A DNA stretch of 64,000 nucleotides from Branchiostoma floridae (GCF_000003815.2 NC_049990.1:924830-988829); one strand, 5' to 3'; shown: positions 31,290 through 42,966, counted from the stretch's first letter. Notes: generated by a model not told the origin, from the sequence alone. Numbers and translations are program-made.

Positions 31290-34115
31290 CTACACCACGG
31301 TCTCCATTTCAATGACGTCATGTGGGAGCAGTGCACGTCTCAGTTGCAGCAGCCTCTCTTCTATCCCTTCTGGAGTCGGTCTGGTATCTGGAACGTCGCG
31401 CCAACACGACCTCATCAGTCCGTACAGGTCCTCTGGACATCCCGGCGGCCTCTCCAACCGTATTCCTTGCCTCAGAATCCCCACCATCTGAAGAAAGCTC
31501 AGCTGCATCCTGCCATCGTAGCACGGATCTTTCCCCAGCGTGGCGATCTCCCACAGCAGCACACCGAAGGACCAGACGTCACTCTGACAGGTGTACTCGC
31601 CGTTCTCGATGGACTCCAGCGCCATCCACTTCAGCGGAAGAAGTTCGTCAACGCCTGGACGGTTGCATCGGACATACTGAGTAGTGGCGTAGACATCTCT
31701 GGCCAGTCCAAAGTCAGCCAACTTGGCCACGTCATCGGCAGTGATGAGGACGTTGCGAGCAGCCACGTCACGATGGGCGATTCTCAAGCGTTCCAGCTCT
31801 TGTAGAGCTCGTGCTATGTGGACTGCGTATCCAAGAAGGTTTCCAAGTTTGTCTTCTTCAGTAGTGATTCTTATTCGGCATAGAACACTCAAGAGGTCAC
31901 CTTTGGGTGCATATTCCAGAAGAATGTACTTCTCCGCAGACTTGGTGATGAGCCCCACGAGTCGAACAATGTTGGACTCACGATAATCGCCATCTCGTTC
32001 TTTGTGCACAGCTACCAAAATGGCTGCTTCTCTGTAGAAGTCTCGGTAGGACTGTGAGTCCTCGACGCGAACTGTCTTAGCGGTAACGGCAAGCTCTCCC
32101 TCAGGTGTGCGCAGTTTTCCTTTTCTGACTAGTCCAAACATTCCTTCTCCTATCAGTGGACCAGGAGTAAGATGTTTGATCTTCTTCTCCCAACGTCCCA
32201 GCCAGCCCGGCTTTAGGCTCTGTGCTAGATCCTGCTCCATTCTCCTCAGCTCGAAAAGTATCTTGTCTTCCTCGTCTGTGTCGGGCGCGGAGCAAGCCAG
32301 AATACCTGTTTTGTAGAGTATTGCCATCACTATGGCAACAAGTAAAACTAAGGAGCCCAGTGAAACCAGGATTTCGAGCAATGCCAGTGGTTCATCTCTG
32401 CTCGTCTGCCATTGGTCACAGTTCTGTCCCGTCCATGGCGTCACACATGCGCAGATACCGTCCACGTTGCTACATGTAGCGTTATTCTTACAGGTACAAA
32501 CCTGCTGACATCTCCAACCGAACCGACCGTTTTTACACGGTTTGCTACAATCCTTACCGTACCACCCGTCGGTGCAGTCACACGTACCATCGCTAGGGCT
32601 ACAGCTCGCCCCATTTAGACAGGTACAATTCCTTGCACAGTCTTGACCGTACGTGCCATTGGGACATTTTTTCTGACACCATCCCGGTGGACAGACACAA
32701 CCAGCCCAGCGGTCACAGCTGGCACCTTGTAGGCAACCACACACTTCATCACACCGAGCACCTTTTGTGTCTGGAGCACAGTTGGTAACATTGAGCACAA
32801 ACGTGGTGTTGAGTGTGTTTCCCCGGGTGTCTCGGACCTGGCAAGTGTACGGTCCGCTGTTGGTTGGTTGTATGTTCGAAACCTCAAAGTCAGTCTCATT
32901 TACACCAAATGTAACTTTCGTTGTCACATTTTGAAATGTTATTGACATGGACCTAACCTCGACATGGTGTGCCTTGCAATGAAACGTGATATTTGCGGAA
33001 ATGTAGATATCGCGAGGATCGCTAGGTGTCGTCGTGATGGAGACGTCCTGTTTGGGAATGTCACAGGCCACACCTTTCCAGCCGGGCGGACATTTGCAGG
33101 CACCGTTAAACCCGTGGCAGCGGGCGCCGTTCTTACAGATGCAGGTTTTGTGGCAAAGTAACCCGTATTTTCCAACGGGGCAGCCCACTGGTTTTATTTG
33201 TATGTCCAGGCCAATGGCCAATGATATCTTTCGGGTGTTCTGATTCTCATAATATATTCGTATTGGAGTGCGAAACTGGGGAATTTCACACTTGTATGAC
33301 ATTGGTTCTCTTGTAGGAATCGTCCCGTAAGCCAACATTATGAAGTTGAAATGCTTGGCGTTCACGACGGATTCAGGAACATACTTTCTTAACTGTTCAA
33401 GACTAGCCTTTCCGCCATATTTAAGATTAAACAAGTCCGAGACTATTTTGGGCAAGTAAGCCGCAGTGCAGGTTAGCTGATGAATGCCATTGTGCCAGAG
33501 ATCTTGCAATAATGTTAAGTCTTCGATATTGTCAGTTTTGATGGCTATGCGAATGTTGCAATCACTGTTGTGTGTGTGAAACATCCAAATATTAGTTTTC
33601 CAGTCGGTAGGGCGGAATAATCCAGTGACTGAATTGAAAATTTGTTTTGCAAACACAATGTCTCCTTCTGTTGTTACTCCTTCCCCAGCGCTAGTTACAC
33701 TATAAAGGAAATCTCCTGTCTCACCGTTCCAGTTGACCGGAGTTTCACACGTCGCATTATACACAGGAGGATAGCCCTCAACGTCACTTAACTCTACCTT
33801 AACTCTCGTGTTGTGGACTCCACTGCGGATTGTCAGCAGATATGCCGACTGTACTGACCTGTCCAGTGGGTTGGCGACCACAATAGTGAAGTTCTTGGTC
33901 ACATTAAAGCGGCCGTACGGATCTCCCTCCATTTTGGCACACGGAAGTTCCGCTTTTTCTCCAGCCCGGGTCCTTGGTAGGCTGAAAACGGTCTCCCCAA
34001 CAGCGACGTTTTCTGGTACGGAAACGCTGAACTCCTGGGCCCGAGCAGAACAAAGAAGCTGGACAAGAACACACCACAAAGCAACAACACGCAATCCCTG
34101 CAAGTTTCCTGACAT
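31290..34115 (-). CDS. RTK-E: intact single-exon receptor tyrosine kinase (reference copy)
   Basis: 941-residue receptor with no gap or break. Order: signal peptide 1-27; cadherin-like domain 28-120 (VPENVAVGE at 33-41, ANPLDRS at 81-87, DVEGYPPVY at 111-119); variable region 121-309; EGF 312-351; Ig-like 355-444 (Cys380, Cys425); EGF-like modules 446-566; membrane helix about 579-601; kinase about 648-927. Kinase landmarks are GEGMFG 656-661, Lys680, HRD 781-783, Asn788, DFG 801-803 and activation-loop Tyr809 and Tyr814. The C-terminus ETVV fits a class I PDZ ligand. All catalytic residues are present, so it is predicted active at the plasma membrane. Relative to its sisters, one EGF lacks four residues (12-base in-frame deletion near 32680). 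The variable region matches RTK-C, not A or G. I recognise no vertebrate orthologue; the cadherin-like domain recalls RET, but EGF plus Ig recalls Tie. Confidence 0.9.
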   Translation of the reverse strand: MSGNLQGLRVVALWCVLVQLLCSARAQEFSVSVPENVAVGETVFSLPRTRAGEKAELPCAKMEGDPYGRFNVTKNFTIVVANPLDRSVQSAYLLTIRSGVHNTRVKVELSDVEGYPPVYNATCETPVNWNGETGDFLYSVTSAGEGVTTEGDIVFAKQIFNSVTGLFRPTDWKTNIWMFHTHNSDCNIRIAIKTDNIEDLTLLQDLWHNGIHQLTCTAAYLPKIVSDLFNLKYGGKASLEQLRKYVPESVVNAKHFNFIMLAYGTIPTREPMSYKCEIPQFRTPIRIYYENQNTRKISLAIGLDIQIKPVGCPVGKYGLLCHKTCICKNGARCHGFNGACKCPPGWKGVACDIPKQDVSITTTPSDPRDIYISANITFHCKAHHVEVRSMSITFQNVTTKVTFGVNETDFEVSNIQPTNSGPYTCQVRDTRGNTLNTTFVLNVTNCAPDTKGARCDEVCGCLQGASCDRWAGCVCPPGWCQKKCPNGTYGQDCARNCTCLNGASCSPSDGTCDCTDGWYGKDCSKPCKNGRFGWRCQQVCTCKNNATCSNVDGICACVTPWTGQNCDQWQTSRDEPLALLEILVSLGSLVLLVAIVMAILYKTGILACSAPDTDEEDKILFELRRMEQDLAQSLKPGWLGRWEKKIKHLTPGPLIGEGMFGLVRKGKLRTPEGELAVTAKTVRVEDSQSYRDFYREAAILVAVHKERDGDYRESNIVRLVGLITKSAEKYILLEYAPKGDLLSVLCRIRITTEEDKLGNLLGYAVHIARALQELERLRIAHRDVAARNVLITADDVAKLADFGLARDVYATTQYVRCNRPGVDELLPLKWMALESIENGEYTCQSDVWSFGVLLWEIATLGKDPCYDGRMQLSFLQMVGILRQGIRLERPPGCPEDLYGLMRSCWRDVPDTRPTPEGIEERLLQLRRALLPHDVIEMETVV

Positions 34116-35537
34116 ATTTTTACCTCACTTGTACCTCTAAAGTTGAAGAAAGATCCCAGAAGTAACGACGCGGGTTCTCACTCCGCTTCCTCGTTCCTTT
34201 CCCTTCTAGAAGTTCAGGGGTCATTACTCTTCAATAGCGCAGTATCGTGTGTCACTTCGTCTGTGTTACACATAATTATGTTTTTGTATGTTTGCCCTTT
34301 GTTCAGATAGATGTATTTTCTAGATCCGGATCCTTACATCTGCTTTGAGATTAGTGTGTCACCTGCACAAATAGCTTTGTAAGAAGAGGAAGAAGAAAAA
34401 CATATTGGATAAGATACGCGGATGGACAGTTCTGCAAAAGGAAATAGACGATGGTAGGGCACGACGATGGTTGAGTCTGCTTTAGGTAGATTACAAAACG
34501 TCACAAAAGCACACACACACACTGTGACATCGATATGCCTTTCTTTGGAACACATAACAAAACGTTTTTTTTTTAAGCAATATTAGCTTCCATTGTCATC
34601 ATATCCGCTTTCTCGATCGGGAATTATCAAACGAACAGAACCCTTAGTGTCCGTACCCTACTTAATTGAAGCGAAAGCCATAAAAATATCAAAGGCACGT
34701 TTGTAGCTTAGTTCCTATCAGTACTTTCAAAGACACCAACTATTTTGCAGGAAATGATTCTGAACCTGTCTATGTTAGCTTATGCTCAGAACTTATACAT
34801 TTTCATCTAAACTTTCAAAATTCATCATGGGAATTTTAATTCCAATGTTGGAATTTCAAAAAGATGCCAAACAGTCAACAAAGATGATTAAGGCACCAAA
34901 CCAATCTCCAAGCAGATCTTGCGGTGGCATAAGATAGTATCATAAGCTGTGGAAGGAGTTTAGCCGACAGAGGAGTTTTATTTCACCAACACTTGCTTTT
35001 AGATCTCAATCCTGGTTAAGTTATAACAAAGTGACAGATTTACCTTCAAAGCTTATCCACCGGCAGAAACTTACCTTTCAAACCACTCAGACACGTTCTG
35101 GTCTGGAGCTCGTGTAGAATGGCTCAGGCTGTTGTTGTGTACATGTAGGGTGGTAGCTGATCATATTGTTACAGGTTTGCAATAGAAAAACGTGTACGTA
35201 TTGGTTTCGTTAGCGTCCTTGGGCACCGCCATATTGTCTCAAGGGAGTGTTACATTTTGTCTCAAAGGAGCCTTGTATGATGGCAAGAGGCGTCGCAATT
35301 TCGACGTGTTAACGACTGACTACCTTCAGCACATTCTAATAACTAGAAAAAAACTTTCACACTCGCAAACCTTGGCAAAATGTCAGCTTTTTTAAAAGCA
35401 CTTGTTTAGGCTGTTCTAGTGTACATGTAGGGTGCATCTTTCAGTGGCTTGTTTCGTAATGCCGTGTGGTAAACAACCCGGGATTAGCTTTACCTACAGA
35501 CACATTGAGGTACATCACTATGGCGTAATGGCAGTAA

Positions 35538-35763
35538 TACCCCTGTCACATTATCCCCGATCTTCTGGCGTATCGATGGAAGATCGGCCATATTTAAGAT
35601 CGACAGAGGGTTGCGCGTATTTTCCACCTGAAAACCGTCCCTGTCACATATAAGCCTTACTTTGTACCTTGTACAACCGTTGTGCAATAAACTTATAATT
35701 ATAAGCGAGGCGACTGCCGCAGAATCGTCGTCCGATCGATTTTCGCCAAATGTGACTGGGGTA
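35538..35763. mobile_element. 226-bp MITE, candidate PIF/Harbinger type
   Basis: The ends are TACCCCTGTCACATT and AATGTGACTGGGGTA (imperfect inverted repeats), flanked by TAA at 35535-35537 and 35764-35766. A 3-bp TWA duplication is typical of PIF/Harbinger. The host sequence around it is unusual: about 30 bases (35470-35499) are repeated right after the element (35764-35793). Confidence 0.6.
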
Positions 35764-36581
35764 TAAACAACCCGGGATTAGTCTTACCTACAGGGCGGGG
35801 CTGATTGTCTGAAGCTGGCCATTCAAATAATATGACCATTAATAATGATGATGGGAATCTTTTTAACATCGTGATTGTTTAAAAATACAAGTCAGGTCAA
35901 AGCGTATTGCACAAGAATAAGTTTCAATGTAAGGAAAGGCGTTTTATATGACTACTACCTTATATGACTAAAGAATTAAAGTTCAAACGACTTACACGTA
36001 AAACTAGGGGCATAAAATTGTCAATTATTCAGCATTTCCGCCACATGGCGTCAGGGACACATGACTGCAAGGCCTCCTCCCCCGTCATCATTTTTTTACA
36101 GCTGTTTTATGCTTTCAAGCTTTAGTGTTCGGTAGTTGGCTTGTGAAAATAAGGGTGGACAGGACGCATTGTGAAAGGATGTCAGGACAATTAAGTTTTT
36201 TCCACTTGCAACCTCATAAAATGACTTTAAGACAAACTGTCGTATCTGTACTCTTTCTTGTATTTTATTTTTCTCAGCTCATTACACAGAAGTCATAGAA
36301 TAACATGTAGTTCTTCTAAAACTAATAAAAACGTTCTTTTACTGTCAGTTATGATTAAGCACTCTCTAATAACGAGTTTCACTTTTCTGGTGTATACCCT
36401 TACTACAATGCCATTTACTTCATCTTTGTATTTGTCTTCAGGTTGTCTTGTGTATGTCTCTTTATCGCTTTAATTACCGTTCTTCAAAAAAGTAAGACCA
36501 TGTTGATCAGATTATATGGATATTCATGACATAAACACCACAAGATTTGATCCATTTCCACAGAAACAGCTGCAAGATGGG

Positions 36582-36583
<2 letters not shown>

Positions 36584-36641
<58 letters not shown>
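36584..36641. repeat. (TA)n microsatellite, unit 3
   Basis: About 58 bases of alternating TA, the longest of the three orthologous tracts. Confidence 0.95.
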
Positions 36642-38049
36642 GATGCCAACAGTAAATTGCAAACAAAAATACATTTGAAAACGGATGCTAATGTCAGAGA
36701 ATTCCAAAGTCATTTCCAAAGTCAAAGAAGACGTAAAAGAACAAAAAAGGAGATTTCTTTGTACGGTATATCATGCACTGTTCAGTCATTCGTTCAACCT
36801 TCCTGACTACCTAGAAGTAATTTTTGTGCTTTCTCTTCAAACTCAGTTTTGGGGTTCCCAGAGGATCGATGCTATCCAAACAATCGAGTCAGCATGGCCT
36901 AAAGAAACCAAATTTACAGGCTGGTGAAGTTGTCTTGGACTAAAACTATCGTGGTAACAAAATGCTGTTATCATACTATTAGATCACATACTGTCAGATC
37001 ATTCTATAGAATTGCATGCAATTAACATGCAATTAAATAATATGCTTAATAGATTTCATTTTTTTTGTCATTTTAGAAAGTCGCGATAGTGGGATCTTGC
37101 AAACATATTTGTAACGGTAATTTTATCAATACTTCCTAGGTGTTAACACATCCAAAGCTGGCCACTACAACAAAATTGCTTTTGGTTTCTCATATATGAA
37201 ATCAAAATTCAACTGTACAAAAAGTCATACAATTAAAATGAATAATACAAGAAATAGTTATGAGCACTATCTTTACAATACCACAAAGAAAATAAGAACA
37301 AAACACTGCCGGTATTACTCAGGTGTAAAGCTCACATCCAATCAGCAACATCCAGCGGTGATAGCGACCATTAAGATATAGTTGATCGGTAACTTACAAC
37401 TCCTACAGCTTCTGTAGTACTTTGAGATTTTCAAACTTAAATTGCCCAAACTTGAATTGTCCGTACCTTACACAGAATGACAAAACTATCTTGGTGATGA
37501 TTAGCGTCATCTACACAGAGAGGTTCGTACGCTAAACTTTTAGTCGCAGTTATCGCGCCATAATTGTAAGCCCTCAAACAACAAATTTGCCAAGTAGGCA
37601 AGGCACTGTGGAAATTTCTCCGAACGTAACATTTTACATTTGGGGTGTGAATGTTAATCTATTTTTTCTTTAATCACCTAGAGTCCGACTAGCATCCTAC
37701 ATGCCTACAACCAGTAGTTCTCAGCAGAAGTCTCCACAAACCACGGGCTACATTCTAATACACCGATGAAGGTAAAACATCCAGGTAATAAGATAGACAA
37801 GGTAACAGTTACTCTAATCATCTAATGACTCCAGATTTTAGTGAAGTCATTGTCGAAAGACAGCAGTGGATGCTGTCTGAATCGTCTGATCGTTTCCAAA
37901 ATCATTCTGCTTAAAAAGCTGTTTGCTTCGTAAAAGGCACATCGATTGTCTGAGCCTAAAAAGTACTTTTTTTTTACATTGTAGTTTAAATAATATGCCT
38001 GGCTTATTTAAATCCCTGTTTGGTCTCTGTATAGATGTTTGGGTTCGAT

Positions 38050-40935
38050 TCAGTGATGGCCTGAGACTGAAACTGATCTGCCTGATTGTTTTGGGGGTGG
38101 GGTGGGGGGCATATATTCATGATGTCTATCATTGCTACTGGTCACTGCAGTAGCTATGGTGTTTGTGTTAGTTTCAATGACGGCCTGATACTGGTACTGC
38201 CCAGTCTGATCATGACCACTGGTTCCTACAGCAGCTGCTGTGCCCGAGTTGGATTTAATAATGGCCTGATACTGGCCCTCAACGTTGTACAAGGAATTAA
38301 GCTGTGAGTCAGTCGGCCCTGTGTCATATGATAGATTTCTAGCATCAAATGAGTTAGTGTTGGCCTGAGGATGATCCTGCCATGTCTGGCCGTCCATATT
38401 CTCATATTGGTTATAATGACCACTGGCCACTACTGTAGCTGTTGGGTTTGTATTGGATTTAGTGATGGCCTGAGACTGACCCTGCCCTGTCTGATTGTGT
38501 TGAGGGGCCATATATTCATACTGTTGATCTTGGCTACTGGCCGGTACAACATCTGTGGTGTTTGCGTTGGATTCAGTGACGGCGTGAGACTGGCCCTGCC
38601 TTGTCTGATTGTGTTGTTTGTCTACATCTTCATACTGGTGATCATTACCACTCAATACTGCAGTAGCTGTGGTGTTTGTGTTAGTTTCATTAGACCGAAC
38701 CTGCCCAGTCTGGTCATGACCACTAGTTCCCACCGCAGCTGTGGTGCCCGAGTTGGATTTAATAATGGGCTGATACTGGCCCTCAACGTTGTACAAGGAA
38801 TTCAACAGTGAGGCAGTCGGCCCTAAGCCATATGATAGATTTCTAGCATCAAAGGATTTAGTGACAGCCTGAGACTGGCCCTGCCCTGCCTGATCAGAAC
38901 CACTAGCTTCCACAGCAGCTGTGGTGTTTGTGTACAAAGAATTAAGCTGCGAGGCAGTCGGCCCTGAGCCATATGATAGATTTCTAGCATCAAAGGAGTT
39001 AGTGAAGGCCTGAGGATTATCCTGCCCTGTCTGGCTGTCCATGTTTTTATACTGGTGATCATGACCACTGGTCACTACTGTAGCTTTTGGGTTTGTGTTG
39101 GATTTATTGATGGCCTGAGACTGGCCCCGCCCTGTCTGATTGTGTTGAGGGGCCATATCTTTATACTGGTGATCATGACCACTGGCCACTACTGTAGCTT
39201 TTGGGTTTGTGTTGGATTCAGTGATGGCCTGAGACTGGCCCTGCCCTGTCTGATTGTGTTGAGGGGCCATATATTCATACTGTTGATCTTGGCTACTGGC
39301 CGGTACAGCATCTGTGGGGCTTGTGTTGGATTCAGTGATAGCCTGAGACTGGCCCTGTCTTGTCTGATCGCGTTGTTTGTCTACATCTTCATACTGGTGA
39401 TCATCATCACTGGTCATTAATGCAGCTGCGGTGTTTTTGTTGGATTCTGTGATGGCCTTAGACTGACCCTGCTTTGTATGATTGTGTTGTTTGTCTATAT
39501 CTTCATACTGGTGATCATCATCACTGGTCATTAAAGCAGCTGTGGTGTTTGGGTTGGATTCTGTGATGGCCTGAGACTGGCCCTGCCTTGTCTGATCATG
39601 ACCCTTGTTTTCATTCTGGCCACTTGTCATGACGGAAACTGATGTGTATGTGTTGCTACTAACAGTATTGTGATGTAGCCCTAGAGGAGGATGGCTGGTC
39701 CTCCTCTTGCACCAGGTAGTGAGAATGATGGTGCCAATCAGGACAATGGCAGTTATTGAACCACAGATAGTGGCAATGAAAACAGCATTGGCTAACTTGG
39801 GAGATAATTCATGAGAACTGCGGATATCTGGTTTGTCTAGTGTGATTGCAAGGAGGGAAGGTGGTGTTGCTCTAGCTTGGCTTGTATTGCCTGTAGTTGA
39901 ACCAGAATCGCGCTTGAAGTACCAGTTACATCGAGAGGTGACAGTGCCATTGGAACTGTTGTTAGCACTTTGCATTGGACCAATTAGGGACTGTGTGGCA
40001 GATGTGGAGGCTTCAGCATTGATTAATGTGGTGCCAAACGGAGAAGATGTTGACCCTACAGATGACTGGAAGGAAGTTTGGATATCAACAGACAGTGTTG
40101 ATATGGTTACTCCTTCGCATATCGATCCTTCCAGCATCTGCTTTTTGTCTACTTTAACCTCTCGTACCTCGGGTAGATTTACAAATGCACAGGTCTGAAT
40201 CTCTGTTATCTGATTGGACTTCAGATACAAGGTTTGGAGGCTGGGAAGGTCTGCAAATGTGCCAGTTCGAATCATTGTTATCTGGTTGCTTATTAGGTTC
40301 AACAAATATAGCTGGGGCAAATCTGCAAATGTGCTAGTTTGAATCATTGTTATCTGGTTTGAGGATAGGTCCAGTGTTTCTAGCAGGGGTAACGCTGCAA
40401 ACAAACCAGGATTGATCTTACTTATCTTGTTGCTGTTCAACAATAAATTTTGGAGTGGGTCTGCAAATGTACCTGCCTGAAGCGTTGTTATTTGATTGAA
40501 TGACAGGTCGATCTCCCAGAGCTGCGGTAACTCTGCAAACGCACCAGGCTCGATCCTTGTAATCTTGTTATGGGACATGATTAGCCTTCTTAGCCGGCGT
40601 AGACCTGCAAATGTGCCATTCTGAATCATTGTTATTCTGTTGCGGGCCAAGCACAAAAGTTGGAGATCGTATAGCTGTACATGTGCAAATGTACCTGCCG
40701 GAATATTTGTTATGTTGTTTGAGAACAGGTCCAACCTACTTATTCCCCATGTCTTAAGAAATGTGCCTGCCTGAATGTTTGCTATCAAGTTATGTAAAGA
40801 TAAGGGGTTGCCGTATGTGATATTCTGAGGGACGCTGGTGAAATCACGCTTGTCTTCACAGAAAGTTTCTGACACGTTGGACTCATTCCAGAGGATGAGA
40901 AGAAAGATGAGCACGTGTCGCAGCTTTTTCCCCAT
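38050..40935 (-). CDS. LRR-F: single-exon LRR transmembrane receptor with tyrosine-repeat tail
   Basis: Predicted 961-residue receptor, closest to LRR-B over the leader and LRRs (most repeats differ by only a few residues). It has a leader, about ten LRRs, a cap, a Ser/Thr linker somewhat shorter than in B, a membrane helix with CKRR, then the repeat tail. Just after the helix it shares with LRR-D, not B, the segment HHNTVSSNTYTSVSVMTSGQ, so the copy is a B/D mosaic. Tail motifs include YEDI, YEDV, YEYM, YKDM, YKNM and YENM. The end differs from B: a G/C-rich run at 38091-38109 has a different length, so F reads KQSGRSVSVSGHH and stops where B continues about 20 residues in another frame. Confidence 0.85.
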   Translation of the reverse strand: MGKKLRHVLIFLLILWNESNVSETFCEDKRDFTSVPQNITYGNPLSLHNLIANIQAGTFLKTWGISRLDLFSNNITNIPAGTFAHVQLYDLQLLCLARNRITMIQNGTFAGLRRLRRLIMSHNKITRIEPGAFAELPQLWEIDLSFNQITTLQAGTFADPLQNLLLNSNKISKINPGLFAALPLLETLDLSSNQITMIQTSTFADLPQLYLLNLISNQITMIRTGTFADLPSLQTLYLKSNQITEIQTCAFVNLPEVREVKVDKKQMLEGSICEGVTISTLSVDIQTSFQSSVGSTSSPFGTTLINAEASTSATQSLIGPMQSANNSSNGTVTSRCNWYFKRDSGSTTGNTSQARATPPSLLAITLDKPDIRSSHELSPKLANAVFIATICGSITAIVLIGTIILTTWCKRRTSHPPLGLHHNTVSSNTYTSVSVMTSGQNENKGHDQTRQGQSQAITESNPNTTAALMTSDDDHQYEDIDKQHNHTKQGQSKAITESNKNTAAALMTSDDDHQYEDVDKQRDQTRQGQSQAITESNTSPTDAVPASSQDQQYEYMAPQHNQTGQGQSQAITESNTNPKATVVASGHDHQYKDMAPQHNQTGRGQSQAINKSNTNPKATVVTSGHDHQYKNMDSQTGQDNPQAFTNSFDARNLSYGSGPTASQLNSLYTNTTAAVEASGSDQAGQGQSQAVTKSFDARNLSYGLGPTASLLNSLYNVEGQYQPIIKSNSGTTAAVGTSGHDQTGQVRSNETNTNTTATAVLSGNDHQYEDVDKQHNQTRQGQSHAVTESNANTTDVVPASSQDQQYEYMAPQHNQTGQGQSQAITKSNTNPTATVVASGHYNQYENMDGQTWQDHPQANTNSFDARNLSYDTGPTDSQLNSLYNVEGQYQAIIKSNSGTAAAVGTSGHDQTGQYQYQAVIETNTNTIATAVTSSNDRHHEYMPPTPPPKQSGRSVSVSGHH

Positions 40936-42728
40936 GGTGTTCTGTCACCTAAACAGAACAGGAACGTCGTCTGTTAAAGCTAACCTCGTCAATATCTCGC
41001 AATTTGATGTTTACTTTAACCCTCAAAGTGCCTGCGCCAACTTTGACATCGTATAACATCATACAACGTTAGGATTGAGGTTTACCTTCCTGTTATTATC
41101 TGAAAGTTTGGTATTCATATTATAAGTGGTTAGCCTCCAAAGTTTGCTTTAAAAACCGCACATTTTTGCTGGGGTCAGTTTGGACCCCAGAGGGACTGAA
41201 CACAAACTTTCTTTATAATTTCCACATTATTGTACCAATCTTTGCGAAAACTTAGGAGAAGGTATAAGACATATTGACTGACAAAGTCACGGAAGGATGT
41301 TTTCTTCAGATCAAAAATGTTCAAATGGCACTTCAAAATGTACGCCTGGGGTCCAAATGGAACCCACTCGGGTGTTTGAGGGTTTTAAAATAAATCTTAA
41401 CTGGAAAAGTGTGTAACAAGCAGTAAAATTACTGTGGTCTCTGCGAAATGGTTGTGTTGATTGTCTGAAGCTGGCTGAATGAATATTAATATTGAGGTCG
41501 TTTACTCGTTTTGGGGCAGTGCAAAACTTCTTCCAGAAACGTTCATCTTTCTATTTCTGAACTAAACGGTTCTTTTGTGCCCTATAGTCACTCCCATCGA
41601 AAAAAAGTCATGATCTTTCTTTACATGGTCCTACCTTCAGTCGTTCTATTATAACATCAAGGACTGAAGGCAAACTATCAATATATGCAGTGTTAGTAAT
41701 AAACAAGGGGAGTCAAAGCAGTCAAAGGAGACCGGCAGACGTATTATAAAAACACGTAAGCCAGACAAAAACGCCTATTATAAAAACACGTAATAAAACA
41801 GCCGGAGCCGAACCTCTGCTTGGGGAGTACTTCAGCAGTGCGTAACAAAAATATTTAAATTACTGTGATAATGTGATATGGTTAACATCTGTTGATTGTC
41901 TGAAGCTGGCTGTTTGAATGTTCCCTCAAGGATACAAAGTGTAATACGTCTCATAAATATGTCTCCAGATTTTTAACTGAAATTTTCTTGCAAACTGTGA
42001 TTTGTATAGAACTGCATTTCTTAGTAACCCTAGTCTAAATAGATTGATCTACATTTATATTCTAAAATAGTCTTAATGCATCAGTTTTACTATTATATTA
42101 AGTTAAGAACTAAATCTAAAATAAGAGACAAAACCTGTGTTAATAGTGATGAGCAAAAATCTAAACAATTGATCATAAAATCTAGGATACCACAAAATCT
42201 ATAACATACATGCTAAATCATAATGTGCTTATACAAAAATATAGATGTAGACAAATACGATTAAAGTTGAGAGTATCCATTTTTGAAGCCTAGAGGGAGG
42301 GAATGTTTTTCACAACAGGCCGGAAAACATTTAAACCGGACTGTGGCCTCGAGCGATGGCATGATCAATCTGCAGAAATTCCGGTTATGGCAGACCATGA
42401 AGTCAGAAAAAACAACAAACAAACAAACAAACAAACAATCACTGTGCAGCACCCGTTCCCCACTGCAAGAGTAACAAAATCTTCAAGCAGATGTCGGGAT
42501 TAAAAAAAAAACTGTTAGTAAGCATTTTTCACCGTGACAGCCAACAGCTGGAGGACGTCACAATCTTCTGTACAACCTCTGCTTGGAGAATTCAGCACCA
42601 GGTAAGCTAAGGCATATAACAAATGTATGCACAACAGAATTACCTTTAAATGTTTATCCACCGGCAGAAACATACCTTTGAAGCCACTGAGAACATCTTC
42701 AGGCGGCACCTTGGCCAGGAACTGGTGT
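40936..42728. other. spacer upstream of LRR-F and before minisatellite
   Basis: No gene is supported. It is homologous to 12394-15098 without the 800-base insert or the LINE tail. It includes the third copy of the conserved 64-codon minus-strand frame (42515-42709). Confidence 0.6.
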
Positions 42729-42966
42729 GTAGGGTGCGGCCGTCGGTAGCTGGTCCGTGATGGCTCAGGCTGTTGTTGTGTAGGGTGCGGCCGTCGGTAG
42801 CTGGTCCGTAATGGCTCAGGCTGTTGTTGTGTAGGGTGCGGCCGTCGGTAGCTGGTCCGTGATGGCTCAGGCTGTTGTTGTGTAGGGTGCGGCCGTCGGT
42901 AGCTGGTCCGTGATGGCTCAGGCTGTTGTTGTGCAGGCTGCGGCCGTCGGTAGCTGGTCCGTAATG
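42729..42966. repeat. 51-bp minisatellite, unit 3, 5 copies
   Basis: Same monomer as at 15099 and 30105, starting at 42733, 42784, 42835, 42886 and 42937. It is the shortest array. Confidence 0.95.

Larger units (their letters stand above)
34116..38049. other. spacer between RTK-E and LRR-F
   Basis: No gene is supported. It is homologous to the other RTK-LRR spacers. It holds a minisatellite relic (about 35037-35149), a MITE (35538-35763) and a (TA)n tract (36584-36641). Ginger-like and hAT insertions found in units 1 and 2 are absent. Confidence 0.65.
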
